Below are positions 8,829-17,926 of a stretch of 64,000 nucleotides of DNA, in pieces. The stretch spans positions 124,001 through 188,000 of the forward strand of contig NZ_BSEN01000015.1 of the NCBI RefSeq assembly GCF_027921845.1, in the 5' to 3' direction. Made by a program: the position numbers and the translations under genes. The notes under the pieces are model-generated. The model ran no database searches, was not told the origin of the DNA, and worked only from the letters and a program-made list of their open reading frames with translations. Within the stretch, counting starts at the first letter, position 1. Each line of letters begins with the position of its first letter. This stretch comes from Leifsonia poae. GTDB lineage: Bacteria > Actinomycetota > Actinomycetes > Actinomycetales > Microbacteriaceae.

Positions 8829-10373
8829 GTGAACACCGCACACACAGCCACCATGGACGAGCCTGTGACGAGACCCATTCCGGTCGTGGACGCCCGACAG
8901 AACGTCTCCGACGTTCCCACCCCGACGGCCGACGGGGGCCCGGTCAGAACCGAGAGCGACTCGCTCGGCGTCAGGGACATCCCGGCCGACGCCTACTGGG
9001 GCGTGCACACCTCGCGCGCTCTCGAGAACTTCCAGATCGCCAAGCGTCCGATCTCCGTCTATCCCGACCTCGTGGTCGCGCTCGCCAGCGTGAAGCAGGC
9101 GGCTGCGCGCGCCAACCTCGAGATCGGCGTGCTGGATGCCCACAAGGCCGATCTCATCGATCGCGCCTGCCAGCTCATCATCGACGGCGAGTACCACGAC
9201 CAGTTCGTCGTCGGCGTGATGCAGGGCGGCGCGGGCACGTCGACCAACATGAACGCCAACGAGGTCATCGCCAACGTGGCACTCGAGCTCGACGGCCACG
9301 GCAAGGGCGAGTACCAGTTCATCAGCCCGATCGACGACGTCAACCGCAGCCAGAGCACGAACGACACGTATCCGACCGCCATCAAGATCGCGCTGACCTT
9401 CGCCCTGGCTCACCTGCTCGACGAGCTCGCCCTCCTCCGCGACTCGTTCGCACGCAAGGGCGAGGAGTTCCGTCACGTGCTCAAGGTCGGACGCACCCAG
9501 CTGCAGGACGCCGTGCCGATGACGCTCGGCCAGGAGTTCCACGGGTTCGCCACCACCCTCACCGAGGACCACGCGCGTCTCACCGAGACGAAATGGCTGC
9601 TCGCGGAGATCAACCTCGGCGCGACCGCCATCGGAACCGGGATCACCGCCGATCCCGGCTACGCGGCCGCCGCGGTCAAGCACCTCAACGCGATCACCGG
9701 CCTCAACCTCGAGACCGCGCCCGACCTGATCGAGTCGACCAGCGACGCCGGCGCGTTCATGTCGTTCTCCGGCTCGCTCAAGCGCAGCGCCATCAAGCTG
9801 TCCAAGATCTGCAACGACCTCCGCCTCCTCTCGAGCGGACCGCAGGCGGGCCTCGGCGAGATCAACCTGCCGCCGCGCCAGGCCGGTTCGAGCATCATGC
9901 CCGGCAAGGTCAACCCGGTCATCCCGGAGGTCGTCAACCAGGTCGCCTTCTCCGTGGCCGGCGCCGATGTCACGGTCACCATGGCGGCAGAGGGCGGTCA
10001 GCTGCAGCTGAACGCGTTCGAGCCGGTGATCGCGCACTCGCTGCTGCAGAGCATCACCTGGATGACCCAGGCCTTCCACACGCTGCGGGTGAACTGCGTC
10101 GACGGCATCACGGCCAACGAGGAGCGGCTCGGAGCGATGGTCGGCTCGTCCGTCGGAGTGATCACGGCACTCATGCCGCACATCGGCTACGCGGCCGCTG
10201 CCGCCCTGGCGAAGACGGCCCTGCTCACGGGCGGCAACGTCGCCGACATGGTCGTCGATGCCAAGCTGATGAGCCGCGAAGACGTCACCAAGTTGCTCTC
10301 GCCCGCCCGGCTGAGTGGCCTCGAGGCCATCACGACGGCCGTGCCGATCGTCAAGGCGAGCAACCTGAGCTGA
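8829..10373 (+). CDS. aspA: aspartate ammonia-lyase
   Basis: This enzyme reversibly splits L-aspartate into fumarate and ammonia, feeding nitrogen and carbon into the citric acid cycle. It belongs to the fumarase/aspartase superfamily, with the flexible catalytic-serine loop GSSIMPGKVNP and the SQSTNDTYPTA region. GTG 8829 has a GGAG site five bases upstream and gives 514 residues. About 45 residues precede the usual beginning of the family (the conserved core starts near RTESDSLGVRDIPADAYWG), so this copy carries a non-conserved N-terminal extension; ATG 8853 is another possible start. A TAGGCT at 8752-8757 may be the promoter. Fumarase is the main alternative, but the motif details favour aspartase. 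Confidence 0.9.
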   Translation: MNTAHTATMDEPVTRPIPVVDARQNVSDVPTPTADGGPVRTESDSLGVRDIPADAYWGVHTSRALENFQIAKRPISVYPDLVVALASVKQAAARANLEIGVLDAHKADLIDRACQLIIDGEYHDQFVVGVMQGGAGTSTNMNANEVIANVALELDGHGKGEYQFISPIDDVNRSQSTNDTYPTAIKIALTFALAHLLDELALLRDSFARKGEEFRHVLKVGRTQLQDAVPMTLGQEFHGFATTLTEDHARLTETKWLLAEINLGATAIGTGITADPGYAAAAVKHLNAITGLNLETAPDLIESTSDAGAFMSFSGSLKRSAIKLSKICNDLRLLSSGPQAGLGEINLPPRQAGSSIMPGKVNPVIPEVVNQVAFSVAGADVTVTMAAEGGQLQLNAFEPVIAHSLLQSITWMTQAFHTLRVNCVDGITANEERLGAMVGSSVGVITALMPHIGYAAAAALAKTALLTGGNVADMVVDAKLMSREDVTKLLSPARLSGLEAITTAVPIVKASNLS

Positions 10374-10421
10374 TTCGCACCGGCTCGCCCGCGACAGGCG
10401 CCTGACGGGGTGCCCGTCGCG

Positions 10422-11342
10422 TCAGCGCGATTGCTCCGCCCGTTCTGCGCGGTGGAAGAGCGCGATCATGTCGCGGGCGAGCTGGTGGGGCGCGGTCTCG
10501 CACGGGCTGTGGCCCGTGGTGTACACCGCGAGGGTCGCTCCCAGCACCTGGGCGTTGGCGGCGTGCAGATGGGTGGGCCAGAGGTCATGGGTGCCCGTCG
10601 CGACCAGCACCGGCACGCGGCTGCGGTTGATCTGGCCACGGACATCCGGCACCCGCTTCATCAAGCCGACGATGTCGTCGACGCTCGAACGGCGGGTGAG
10701 GTCGAACCGCGAACGCACGAACGCGAGCCGGCTCGGCGGGACCTTGTTCTTGTTGGTGACGATGCCCCAGATCATCAGCCCGGCGCCCTGGCGGCCGTTC
10801 AGGAACCAGCTGAGCCAGCCGATCACCCGCACGCCGCGGAAGGCCTGGCCGGGCTCCGGGGGAGTGGTGAGCAGGGTGAGGCTTCTGAACAGCCCGGGCT
10901 GCTCGACGAGGGCGAGCTGGGCGAGCACACCCGCGAAGGAGTAGCCGAGCACGTGCGCGGGCTCACCCGACCTCAGAAACGCCAGTACGTCGCTGACCAG
11001 GAGGCCGTAGGTGTACCGGCCGCCCGGCACCGGGCCGGCCTGCGCCGATTCGTACTGGCCGGCGAGATCGAAGCTCTGCACGAAGTAACCGCCGGCGACG
11101 AGGATGGGCGCGAGCAGGTAGAAGTCTTCTTTGGAGCCGGTGACTCCGGGGATGAGGACGACGCGCGGGTCGGACGGATCGCCGAGCGACACCACGGCCA
11201 GCTCTCCGCTGGGCGCGGCGAACCGCGAGAACGTCGCCCCGACGGGCGCGATCGACCAGTCGACGTCGGGCAGCCCCGCGTCGAGTCGTGCGGCGTCGTC
11301 GTCGCCTCCGGCGACACCCGGACGCCTCTCACCGATGGACAC
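10422..11342 (-). CDS. alpha/beta hydrolase
   Basis: A 306-residue serine hydrolase of the alpha/beta fold. The nucleophile elbow GYSFAG puts the catalytic serine at residue 135; a later aspartate (in GTHDLWP) and histidine (in TTGHSP) complete a plausible triad, and VVLIPGVTGS supplies the oxyanion strand. There is no signal peptide, so it should be cytoplasmic. The start is GTG 11342, six bases after TAGCGT on the minus strand and without a ribosome site, indicating a leaderless mRNA. It converges on aspA. The substrate cannot be told from sequence. Confidence 0.85.
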   Translation of the reverse strand: MSIGERRPGVAGGDDDAARLDAGLPDVDWSIAPVGATFSRFAAPSGELAVVSLGDPSDPRVVLIPGVTGSKEDFYLLAPILVAGGYFVQSFDLAGQYESAQAGPVPGGRYTYGLLVSDVLAFLRSGEPAHVLGYSFAGVLAQLALVEQPGLFRSLTLLTTPPEPGQAFRGVRVIGWLSWFLNGRQGAGLMIWGIVTNKNKVPPSRLAFVRSRFDLTRRSSVDDIVGLMKRVPDVRGQINRSRVPVLVATGTHDLWPTHLHAANAQVLGATLAVYTTGHSPCETAPHQLARDMIALFHRAERAEQSR

Positions 11343-11427
11343 GCTCCAACGCTAGCCGACGCCGGCGACGTTCGCCGGTAGCGCGGCGCTTTCGTCGGCG
11401 GTGAGGGCCGGACGGTAGGTTGGACGG

Positions 11428-12303
11428 GTGAGATTCTCGCACCTCAGCTCCGCCACAGACCCACAGCCGCGTCTGGCAGCCGTCATCGGAGACGGCGTCC
11501 TGTTCCTCGACGAGGTGATGGACCCGGCGCCGCGCGATCTCCAAGATCTCATCGAGCAGGGGCCCGACGGTCTGGCCCACGTGCGGGCCGTCGTCGACAA
11601 CGCCATCGCCCAGCACACGTCGCTCACACCGGTGCGCGGGCTGCGCCACGCCTCGGCGGTCCTGCGTCCTCCGCACGTCATCGCCATCGGCGCCAACTAC
11701 GCGGCCCACGCCTCGGAGCTGAAGCTGCGCACCGAGAAGGCGGCCACCGTCTTCAATCTGTGGCCCAACTCCCTTTCCGGTCACGAGGGCACGACGAGCT
11801 GGCCCGAAGACCTGACCACGCAGGTGGACTACGAGGCGGAGCTCGGAGTGATCATGGGCAAGCCCGCCCGCAACGTGGCCGTGCGCGATGCCCTCGACTA
11901 CGTCTGGGGCTACACGGTCGTCAACGACATTACGGCGCGCGACCTGCAGTTCTCGGAGGCGCAGTGGTCGCGCTGCAAGTCGTTCGACGGCTTCACACCG
12001 ACCGGACCGGTGGTGGTGACCGCCGACGAGATCTCCGATCCGCAAGACCTCTGGCTCACCACCAACGTCGACGGCGCGATCCTGCAGGACTCGTCGACGG
12101 CCGACATGGTGCGGTCCGTCGCCGAGATCATCGCGTTCCTGTCGACGTCGGCGACCATCCCGCCCGGGACGCTCATCTCGACGGGCAGCCCGGGCGGCGC
12201 CGGATACTCGCGCACGCCCCCGGTGTTCCTGCGCGACCACTCGACGGTCACCGTGTCGATCGGCGGCATCGGCTACCTGACGACCTACTGCCGGGTCACC
12301 TGA
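11428..12303 (+). CDS. fumarylacetoacetate hydrolase (FAH) family protein
   Basis: A 291-residue enzyme of the FAH superfamily, whose members cleave or hydrate acylpyruvates and related catabolic diketo-acids using a divalent metal. The metal ligands are visible in VDYEAELGVIM and NDITARDLQ, and the active-site lysine in SRCKSFDGFTPTGP. The catalytic core begins near residue 85 (HVIAIGANYAAHASE) after an N-terminal domain, as in the longer FAH-family hydrolases. GTG 11428 lies six bases after TAGGTT (11416-11421) with no ribosome site. It sits alone, so no pathway can be assigned. The stop lies inside a tandem 23-base duplication (12295-12340). Confidence 0.9.
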   Translation: MRFSHLSSATDPQPRLAAVIGDGVLFLDEVMDPAPRDLQDLIEQGPDGLAHVRAVVDNAIAQHTSLTPVRGLRHASAVLRPPHVIAIGANYAAHASELKLRTEKAATVFNLWPNSLSGHEGTTSWPEDLTTQVDYEAELGVIMGKPARNVAVRDALDYVWGYTVVNDITARDLQFSEAQWSRCKSFDGFTPTGPVVVTADEISDPQDLWLTTNVDGAILQDSSTADMVRSVAEIIAFLSTSATIPPGTLISTGSPGGAGYSRTPPVFLRDHSTVTVSIGGIGYLTTYCRVT

Positions 12304-12340
12304 CGACCCGCCGCCGCGTCACCTGACGACCCGCGGCCGC
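12295..12340 (+). repeat. tandem 23-base duplication across a stop codon
   Basis: Units 12295-12317 and 12318-12340 are identical at 22 of 23 positions, sharing GTCACCTGACGACCCGC. The first contains the stop of the FAH gene; the second repeats the same end outside it. Confidence 0.85.
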
Positions 12341-12353
12341 GGCCCCGGTCCGC

Positions 12354-13118
12354 TCAGGCGACGGCTCCCGGCAGATCGTCGGCGTGCTCTTCCTCCCAGC
12401 GGCGGCGCGCGGCACGGCGGCGCCACGGCGCCTCCTCCGGCAGGTGCATCCTGAGGGTGTTGTACGCCCAGCCCAGCCGGCGACCGAAGCCGCGCCAGGT
12501 GGAGAAGGGGCGCGCCGAGATGCCGACGGTGAGGCGCTCGTCGTACCGCACGATCTGGTCGGGATCGAGGTGGATGGCCAGGTCGAGGTCGTCGTGGATC
12601 TCGCGCATGGAGCGGTGCACGCGCCCGCGCACGCGCATCCAGACCTCGCGGCGCATGGCGAAGTTGGAGCCGAAGATCGGCGGATGCCCGAGCCAGACCT
12701 CCATCGACCAGAAATAGCCGCCGATGTAGAGCAGCTGGCCGAGCCCCGCGACGACAGTGTTCCCGTCGTAGAAGATGCCGGGGCCGGTGAGCACGCCGAT
12801 CTCGGGGGAGTCGACGAACTCGGCCTCGATGTGCAGCAGCCAGTCGATGGGCGGTCGCGAGTCGGCGTCGAGGCGCGCGATGATGTCGCCCGTCGCCGCG
12901 TCGTACCCGGCCGAGGCGGCCGGCCAGATGCCGCGGACCGGCTCTTCGATGACCCGGGCTCCTGCGGCGCGCGCCACGGCCGCGGTCTCGTCGGTGCTGC
13001 CGTTGTCGACCACGACGATCTCATCGGCCGTACGCAGCTGCCTGGCCAGGTCTGCCAGAGAACGCGAGAGCATCTCGGCGTCGTCGAGAGCCGGGATCAC
13101 CACGGTGATCGAGGGCAA
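12354..13118 (-). CDS. family 2 glycosyltransferase
   Basis: A 254-residue soluble inverting glycosyltransferase (GT-A fold). It begins with the family strand ITVVIPALDDAEML, followed by EIVVVDNGSTDET for nucleotide-sugar binding, the metal motif in ARLDADSRPP, and GSNFAMRREVW plus an acidic DDLDLAIHL segment expected for the catalytic base region. I chose TTG 13118 because AGGAGGGAG lies six bases before it; GTG 13136 is possible but would place this ribosome site inside the coding region. There are no membrane helices. The sugar and acceptor are unknown. It converges on the FAH gene and is co-oriented with the repair gene upstream. Confidence 0.85.
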   Translation of the reverse strand: MPSITVVIPALDDAEMLSRSLADLARQLRTADEIVVVDNGSTDETAAVARAAGARVIEEPVRGIWPAASAGYDAATGDIIARLDADSRPPIDWLLHIEAEFVDSPEIGVLTGPGIFYDGNTVVAGLGQLLYIGGYFWSMEVWLGHPPIFGSNFAMRREVWMRVRGRVHRSMREIHDDLDLAIHLDPDQIVRYDERLTVGISARPFSTWRGFGRRLGWAYNTLRMHLPEEAPWRRRAARRRWEEEHADDLPGAVA

Positions 13119-13162
13119 CGTCGGCTCCCTCCTCACCGGATCGCGCAGTTACGTCTGGAATC

Positions 13163-14701
13163 CTACGCCGAAGCCGCGCGCCACAGGTGCATTCCTGCAT
13201 AGCTGCGCCACGGCGCCCAGCTCGCGCCGTGCGCGGCGAGGGCGCGTGCCTCGGACGGCAGCCCGAGCTTGGCCGCCCCCTGCCGGATGGCCAGGTCGCT
13301 CGTCAGCAGGATGTCCGGGCTTCCCAGCACGCGCATCGCGACGTAGCCGGCCGTCCACGGTCCGATGCCCGGCCGCGCGACCAGACGGGCCTCGAGCTCC
13401 TCGCGCGACTCGCCGACGTCGATGACCAGGTCGCCCGTCGCGAGCGCCTCCGCCGTCGCGACGATGGCGTCGACGCGCTTCGCCGGCCCCCTGAGCACCT
13501 CACGACCGTGCTCGGCGATGGCGGCCGCGGTCGGGAACAGACGGGTGAAGCCACCGAGGGCGATCGGCTCGCCCAGTGCCTCGGTGAGCCGAGTGAGTGC
13601 CGTGCGGGCGGCCGGCACCGACACCTGCTGGCCGATCAGGGCACGGAACAGGATCTCGTCGGCGTCCACCGCACCCGGCACGCGACGGCCGGGAGCAGCC
13701 GCGACGCTCGCCGCGAGAGCGGGATCGGCGGCCAGGGCGTCGTCGATGGCCTGCGCGTCGGCGTCGAGATCGAGCAGGCGCCGGATGCGGGCGACGAGCG
13801 GTGCGAGGTCGGCGACATCCGACAGTGTCGTGTCGCACAGCACATGCGGCGCGGACGCGGTGCCGCCGAGCGTGAGGCGGACGGTCGCGGGACCGTGCGG
13901 CAGCGCGATCGCCCGCGCGTAGGTGCCGTCTCCGCCGAGCTCGGCGCCGGCGATCGACCGTGCCGTGAGGAAGCCGAGGAGAGCGGCTCCGTCGAACGGC
14001 GCACGCGCGGGCAGGCGCAGCGACAGGGTCGCGTCGCCCGTCGCGTCGCCCGTCGCGTCGTGGTGGCCGCCCGGCGCACGCTTCGTGCCCGACCGGCGCG
14101 CGGCGGCGGATCGGATGTCGCCGGGCGTCGTTCTGTAGATGTCGGCCATCGTCTCGTTGAACTGGCGAACGCTCGTGAACCCCGCGGCGAACGCGACGTC
14201 GGTGATCGACAGGTCGGTGCCGGCCAGCAGCAGGCGGGCGGTCTGTGCGCGGTGCGCACGGGCGAGGGCGAGGGGACCGGCGCCGAGCTCGGCGACGAGC
14301 ACCCGGCCGAGATGCCGCGGTGTGTAGCCGAGGCGGTGGGCGAGGCCGGGGACGCCTTCGCGCTCGACGGTGCCGTCGGCGATCAGCCGCATGGCGCGGG
14401 CGGCCAGGTCGTCGCGCATGTTCCACTCGGGCGACCCCGGCACGGCATCCGGCAGGCATCGTTTGCACGCACGCAGCCCGGCTTCGTGGGCGGCCGCTGC
14501 GGTCAGGTAGAAGGTGACGTTCGACGGCTTCGGCGAGACCGCCGGACAGCTGGGGCGGCAGTAGATGCCGGTGGAGTGCACGCCGGTGATGAACTGGCCG
14601 TCGAAGCGCGCATCCCGGGCGCTCATGGCGCGGTAGCGCTCGGCGAACACCGGATCGTCGAACTCCTCCGGCCGCTCCAGGGCTGCGTGTGCACTGCTCA
14701 T
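13163..14701 (-). CDS. Ada-AlkA fusion: methyl-sensing regulator plus DNA-3-methyladenine glycosylase
   Basis: A 512-residue alkylation-damage protein. Residues about 15-90 form the Ada N-terminal zinc domain with ligands C48, C52, C79 and C82; C48 is the expected methyl acceptor from phosphotriesters. An AraC-type helix-turn-helix follows (about 95-200). The rest is AlkA-like: an N-terminal domain, then a helix-hairpin-helix glycosylase with [11 protein letters not shown] and the likely catalytic Asp469 in TSDLAIRQG. The Ada methylguanine-DNA methyltransferase domain is absent. A 12-base unit is repeated near 14029-14060 and encodes ATGD repeats in the linker. It is probably autoregulated from the divergent region 14702-14926. 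Confidence 0.9.
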   Translation of the reverse strand: MSSAHAALERPEEFDDPVFAERYRAMSARDARFDGQFITGVHSTGIYCRPSCPAVSPKPSNVTFYLTAAAAHEAGLRACKRCLPDAVPGSPEWNMRDDLAARAMRLIADGTVEREGVPGLAHRLGYTPRHLGRVLVAELGAGPLALARAHRAQTARLLLAGTDLSITDVAFAAGFTSVRQFNETMADIYRTTPGDIRSAAARRSGTKRAPGGHHDATGDATGDATLSLRLPARAPFDGAALLGFLTARSIAGAELGGDGTYARAIALPHGPATVRLTLGGTASAPHVLCDTTLSDVADLAPLVARIRRLLDLDADAQAIDDALAADPALAASVAAAPGRRVPGAVDADEILFRALIGQQVSVPAARTALTRLTEALGEPIALGGFTRLFPTAAAIAEHGREVLRGPAKRVDAIVATAEALATGDLVIDVGESREELEARLVARPGIGPWTAGYVAMRVLGSPDILLTSDLAIRQGAAKLGLPSEARALAAHGASWAPWRSYAGMHLWRAASA

Positions 14702-14801
14702 GCGCCCAGCCTGCCACCGCCCGCCGACATCCGATAGCGGATTTCGGACATCACCCGCGCGCCCCCGCCCGCCCGCCCCGCCCCGCCCCCCGAGCCCACT
14801 T

Positions 14802-14867
14802 CAATCGAGTCCGAACTTGTTGCGACGACACGCCGAGGCTGCGGTGCAACAACTTCGGACTCGATTG
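14802..14867. repeat. intergenic palindromic element, copy A
   Basis: Two 22-base arms (14802-14823 and 14846-14867) pair at 21 of 22 positions around a 22-base loop. The left arm begins CAATCGAGTCCGAACTTG. The only mismatch is C-C (14816/14853). A C-rich run precedes it (about 14759-14797). It lies in the divergent gap between the Ada-AlkA gene and the flavoprotein gene. The same element occurs at 33492-33567, and a variant at 29951-30007. Confidence 0.85.
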
Positions 14868-14926
14868 CCGGCGGTGGGGGTGGAGTGCGCGCGGAAGCGC
14901 GGCGAGCGGCTTCTAGAGTGAGTGGC

Positions 14927-16318
14927 ATGGATGTTCTCGACTGGCTCAGGGCGGCACTCGGCGACGAGGCGGTCGCCTCGGGAGTGCTCAGCACGGATGA
15001 CGCCGAGCTGGAGGCAGCTCGCACCGACCGCTCCGGATGGATCGCCGACGGCCGGCCGCTGGCCGTCGTGCACGCCACCACCGTCGAGCACGTACAGGCG
15101 ACCCTCCGGGCGGCGAGCGAGTTCCGCGTGCCCGTCGTGCCCCGCGGCGCCGGCACCGGCCTCGCCGGCGGCGCGAACGGCACCGACGGCTCGATCGTGC
15201 TCAGCGTCACCGGGATGAACCGCATCGTCGAGATCTCGGCCGACGACGAACTCGCCGTGGTGGAGCCCGGCGTGATCAACGCCGACCTCAACGCCGCCTT
15301 GGAGCCCTTCGGACTCTGGTTCGCGCCCGACCCGGCGAGCAAGGCGATCTCGACCGTCGGCGGAAACATCGCGACCAACGCGGGCGGTCTGCTCTGCGCC
15401 AAGTACGGCGTGACGCGCGAAGCCGTGCTCGCCCTCGATATCGTGCTGCCGGATGGACGGCTCATCAGCACCGGCCACCGCACCGTCAAAGGCGTCACCG
15501 GCTTCGACATCACCGCCCTGTTCGTCGGCTCGGAGGGGACCCTCGGCGTGATCGTCGGGGCCACGGTGCGGGTGCTCCCGATCCCGCCCGGTGTCCCGAC
15601 CACGATCGGCGCCCTGTTCCCGGATGTGCGCACCGCCGCCGGCGCCGCGGCGCGGGTCACCGCGTCACGGCTGCGCCCTGCGGTCATGGAGATCCTCGAC
15701 GGCCCCTCGCTCGAACGCATCTCGGCCTACCTGGGCGAGCAGGTCATCGCCGAGGCGTTCGGCGTCACCCACGGCGGCAGTTACCTGCTCACCCAGTTCG
15801 ACGGGCTCTCGGCGGCCGACGACGCCGAAGCGGCCGCACAGGTCATCCGGGAGGCCGGGGGCACCGTCGAGGTCTCCGTCGACGCCGAGGCCGGCGAACG
15901 GCTGCTGGCGATCCGCCGCGCCTTCCATCCGGCGCTCGCCGCCACGGGCGAGGTGCTGATCGAGGACGTCTCGGTCCCGCGCTCCCGGATGGCCGAGATG
16001 TTCGCGGCGATCGAGAGCATCTCCGCGCGGCACGGCATCGCGATCCCGACCGTGGCGCACGCCGGCGACGGCAACCTGCACCCCAACTTCGTCTACAGCG
16101 GTGACGTCGTGCCGGAGGCGGTCTGGGACGCCGCGAACGACCTCTTCCGCACGGCCATCGAGCTCGGTGGCACGCTGACGGGCGAGCACGGGGTCGGCGT
16201 GCTCAAGCGCCGCTGGCTGGCCGACGAGCTCGGGCCGGACTCCTACGATCTGCAGGTCAAGCTCAAGTCGGTGTTCGACCCGCTGGGCATCCTGAACCCG
16301 GGCAAGGTGTTCGGCTGA
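14927..16318 (+). CDS. FAD-linked oxidase, GlcD/D-lactate dehydrogenase type
   Basis: A 463-residue flavoprotein of the vanillyl-alcohol-oxidase fold, related to the glycolate oxidase subunit GlcD and D-lactate dehydrogenases. The FAD-binding domain is marked by VPVVPRGAGTGLAGGAN, KAISTVGGNIATNAGGL and VGSEGTLGVI; the C-terminal cap has the metal/substrate histidines in VAHAGDGNLHPN and ends with GILNPGKVFG. It should oxidise a 2-hydroxyacid such as glycolate or D-lactate and pass electrons on. No GlcE/GlcF partners are adjacent, so it may act alone. ATG 14927 follows TAGAGT (14914-14919) by seven bases, a leaderless pattern. Confidence 0.9.
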   Translation: MDVLDWLRAALGDEAVASGVLSTDDAELEAARTDRSGWIADGRPLAVVHATTVEHVQATLRAASEFRVPVVPRGAGTGLAGGANGTDGSIVLSVTGMNRIVEISADDELAVVEPGVINADLNAALEPFGLWFAPDPASKAISTVGGNIATNAGGLLCAKYGVTREAVLALDIVLPDGRLISTGHRTVKGVTGFDITALFVGSEGTLGVIVGATVRVLPIPPGVPTTIGALFPDVRTAAGAAARVTASRLRPAVMEILDGPSLERISAYLGEQVIAEAFGVTHGGSYLLTQFDGLSAADDAEAAAQVIREAGGTVEVSVDAEAGERLLAIRRAFHPALAATGEVLIEDVSVPRSRMAEMFAAIESISARHGIAIPTVAHAGDGNLHPNFVYSGDVVPEAVWDAANDLFRTAIELGGTLTGEHGVGVLKRRWLADELGPDSYDLQVKLKSVFDPLGILNPGKVFG

Positions 16319-16336
16319 ACGGCGCTGGATGACGAG

Positions 16337-16374
16337 ACCCCGCGCGGCCGGTGAAAGGTCCGGCCGCGCGGGGT
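16337..16374. terminator. terminator between convergent genes
   Basis: A perfect 15-bp stem (16337-16351 with 16360-16374) and an 8-base loop between the flavoprotein gene and the convergent esterase gene. Confidence 0.75.
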
Positions 16375-16390
16375 GGTCGACGGGAGTGGA

Positions 16391-17914
16391 CTACGCGTTC
16401 GCCGCGACGCCGACGCCCGTGGCGGCCGGCATCAGGAGCTCGACGTCGGCGTATGCTCGCGCCTCGGTGCGCGACGGTACATCGAACACGCGGCCCGGCT
16501 CATCCGTCGTGTCGAACGGCGTCCAGCCGGGGTCGCCCGTCGTGATGAACGCCACGGCCGCGCCGTGCACGTCGTCCGCGAGCGCCTGGGGCGGGTTCGG
16601 GCCGGCGATGTAGTCGACACGTTCGCTGCCGAGGCAGTCGAAGAAGAACGGCATGTCGAGGCAGTGGCATGCTCCTCCGATCGTGGGCGATGCCCAGGCG
16701 AACCGGTAGAGCCAGGTCGGCGCTCCCGTCGCGGCGCGTTCCCTGGCCAGCGCGAGGGCGGTGGTGCGGAACATCCGGTCGGTCAGGTACTGGCCGATGA
16801 CGCCGGCCGTCCCCGACGCAGCGTGCTCCTCGGCGTACGCGGCGACCGTGTCGTCGGCGAGACCGAATCGGGACAGGATCGCCGCGGCCGGCACGGCGGC
16901 GAGCGCCTCCGCCTGCGGCGCGAGCGCCATGTTGAACTCGTTGTCCGTCGCGCCGAGCACCAGCGCCTTGTCGGCGCCGACGCCGCGGGCGAGCGCTGCA
17001 GCGATCGGCTCGGGCAGCAGCTCGCCGTCGACGACGGGCCCCCAGCTCAGTCCGCCGGATGCGAGCGCCACCAGAGGAGCCAGCGGGTCGGCATCGCCCG
17101 TCGCATCCGGCTCGGGCACGGGAGAGGCGATCCTCGCCTGCAGCTCGAGGACGACGCTCTCATCGAGGGTTCCGAGGCCGGCGCGGGTCGGCTCGACGCC
17201 TCCCTCCGCGGCGAGTCGTCTGCCCAGCGTCTCCGCCTCGGCGAGCGGAAGATCGCTCGTCGCCCCCGAGATGCTGATCACGCCGTGGAAGAGCGACGCC
17301 GCCGATGGCACGGCGAGCAGGCTGAGCACCGCGCCGCCGCCGGCGGACTGCCCGGCGATCGTCACGCGCGACGGGTCGCCGCCGAACGACCGGATGTTGT
17401 CCCGTACCCACTCGAGGGCGAGGATCCAGTCGAGGATGCCGCGGTTCTGCGGCGCGTCCTCGATCCAGCCGAAGCCGTCGAAGCCCAGACGGTACGAGAC
17501 CGACACGGTCACGACGCCGTCGCGGTTGAAGGCGGCCCCGTCGTACCAGGGGCTGGCGGGCGACCCGGCGACGAAACCACCGCCGTGGATGTAGACGAGG
17601 ACGGGCAGCGCGGCTCCGGTGTCGGCCGGGGCGGGGGTGAACACGTTGACGTTCAGCGTCGAGTCCCCGGCGATCGACGGCTCCGGGATGAGGGTGACCT
17701 CGCTGAGTGCCGCGCGCTGCGGTGTGGCGCCGTACTCGACGGCGTCGCGCACGCCGGGCCAGGATCGGTGCGGCACCGGGGCGGCGAAACGGAGGTCTCC
17801 GACCGGCGGCTCGGCGAACGGGATGCCGAGGAAGGCGGCCGACCCGTCGCGCCAGGTGCCGCGGACGCGTCCGGCGGTGGTGTCGACCTCGGGCGGGGTG
17901 GTGGGGGTGCTCAT
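16391..17914 (-). CDS. carboxylesterase/lipase family protein (type B)
   Basis: A 507-residue type-B carboxylesterase (alpha/beta hydrolase). The oxyanion motif HGGGF is at residues 110-114 and the nucleophile Ser190 is in AGQSAGG; family landmarks such as FLGIPFAEPPVGDLRF (about 28-43) are intact. There is no signal peptide, so the enzyme should be cytoplasmic and act on imported esters. Its ATG lies 12 bases after the MFS permease stop, with AGGAG upstream, so both are one operon. A ROK-family repressor gene is next upstream. The pairing suggests hydrolysis of an acylated compound brought in by the permease, which is inference. Confidence 0.9.
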   Translation of the reverse strand: MSTPTTPPEVDTTAGRVRGTWRDGSAAFLGIPFAEPPVGDLRFAAPVPHRSWPGVRDAVEYGATPQRAALSEVTLIPEPSIAGDSTLNVNVFTPAPADTGAALPVLVYIHGGGFVAGSPASPWYDGAAFNRDGVVTVSVSYRLGFDGFGWIEDAPQNRGILDWILALEWVRDNIRSFGGDPSRVTIAGQSAGGGAVLSLLAVPSAASLFHGVISISGATSDLPLAEAETLGRRLAAEGGVEPTRAGLGTLDESVVLELQARIASPVPEPDATGDADPLAPLVALASGGLSWGPVVDGELLPEPIAAALARGVGADKALVLGATDNEFNMALAPQAEALAAVPAAAILSRFGLADDTVAAYAEEHAASGTAGVIGQYLTDRMFRTTALALARERAATGAPTWLYRFAWASPTIGGACHCLDMPFFFDCLGSERVDYIAGPNPPQALADDVHGAAVAFITTGDPGWTPFDTTDEPGRVFDVPSRTEARAYADVELLMPAATGVGVAANA

Positions 17915-17926
17915 ACTGTCATTCTC

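Noticed and set aside
10404-10418. Small hairpin GACGGG-GTG-CCCGTC between aspA and the hydrolase gene as a terminator
   Set aside because: The stem is only six pairs with no T tract; too weak to call.
14029-14060. 12-base tandem repeats as a CRISPR-like or regulatory array
   Set aside because: They are in frame inside the Ada-AlkA linker and encode ATGD repeats; no spacers are present.
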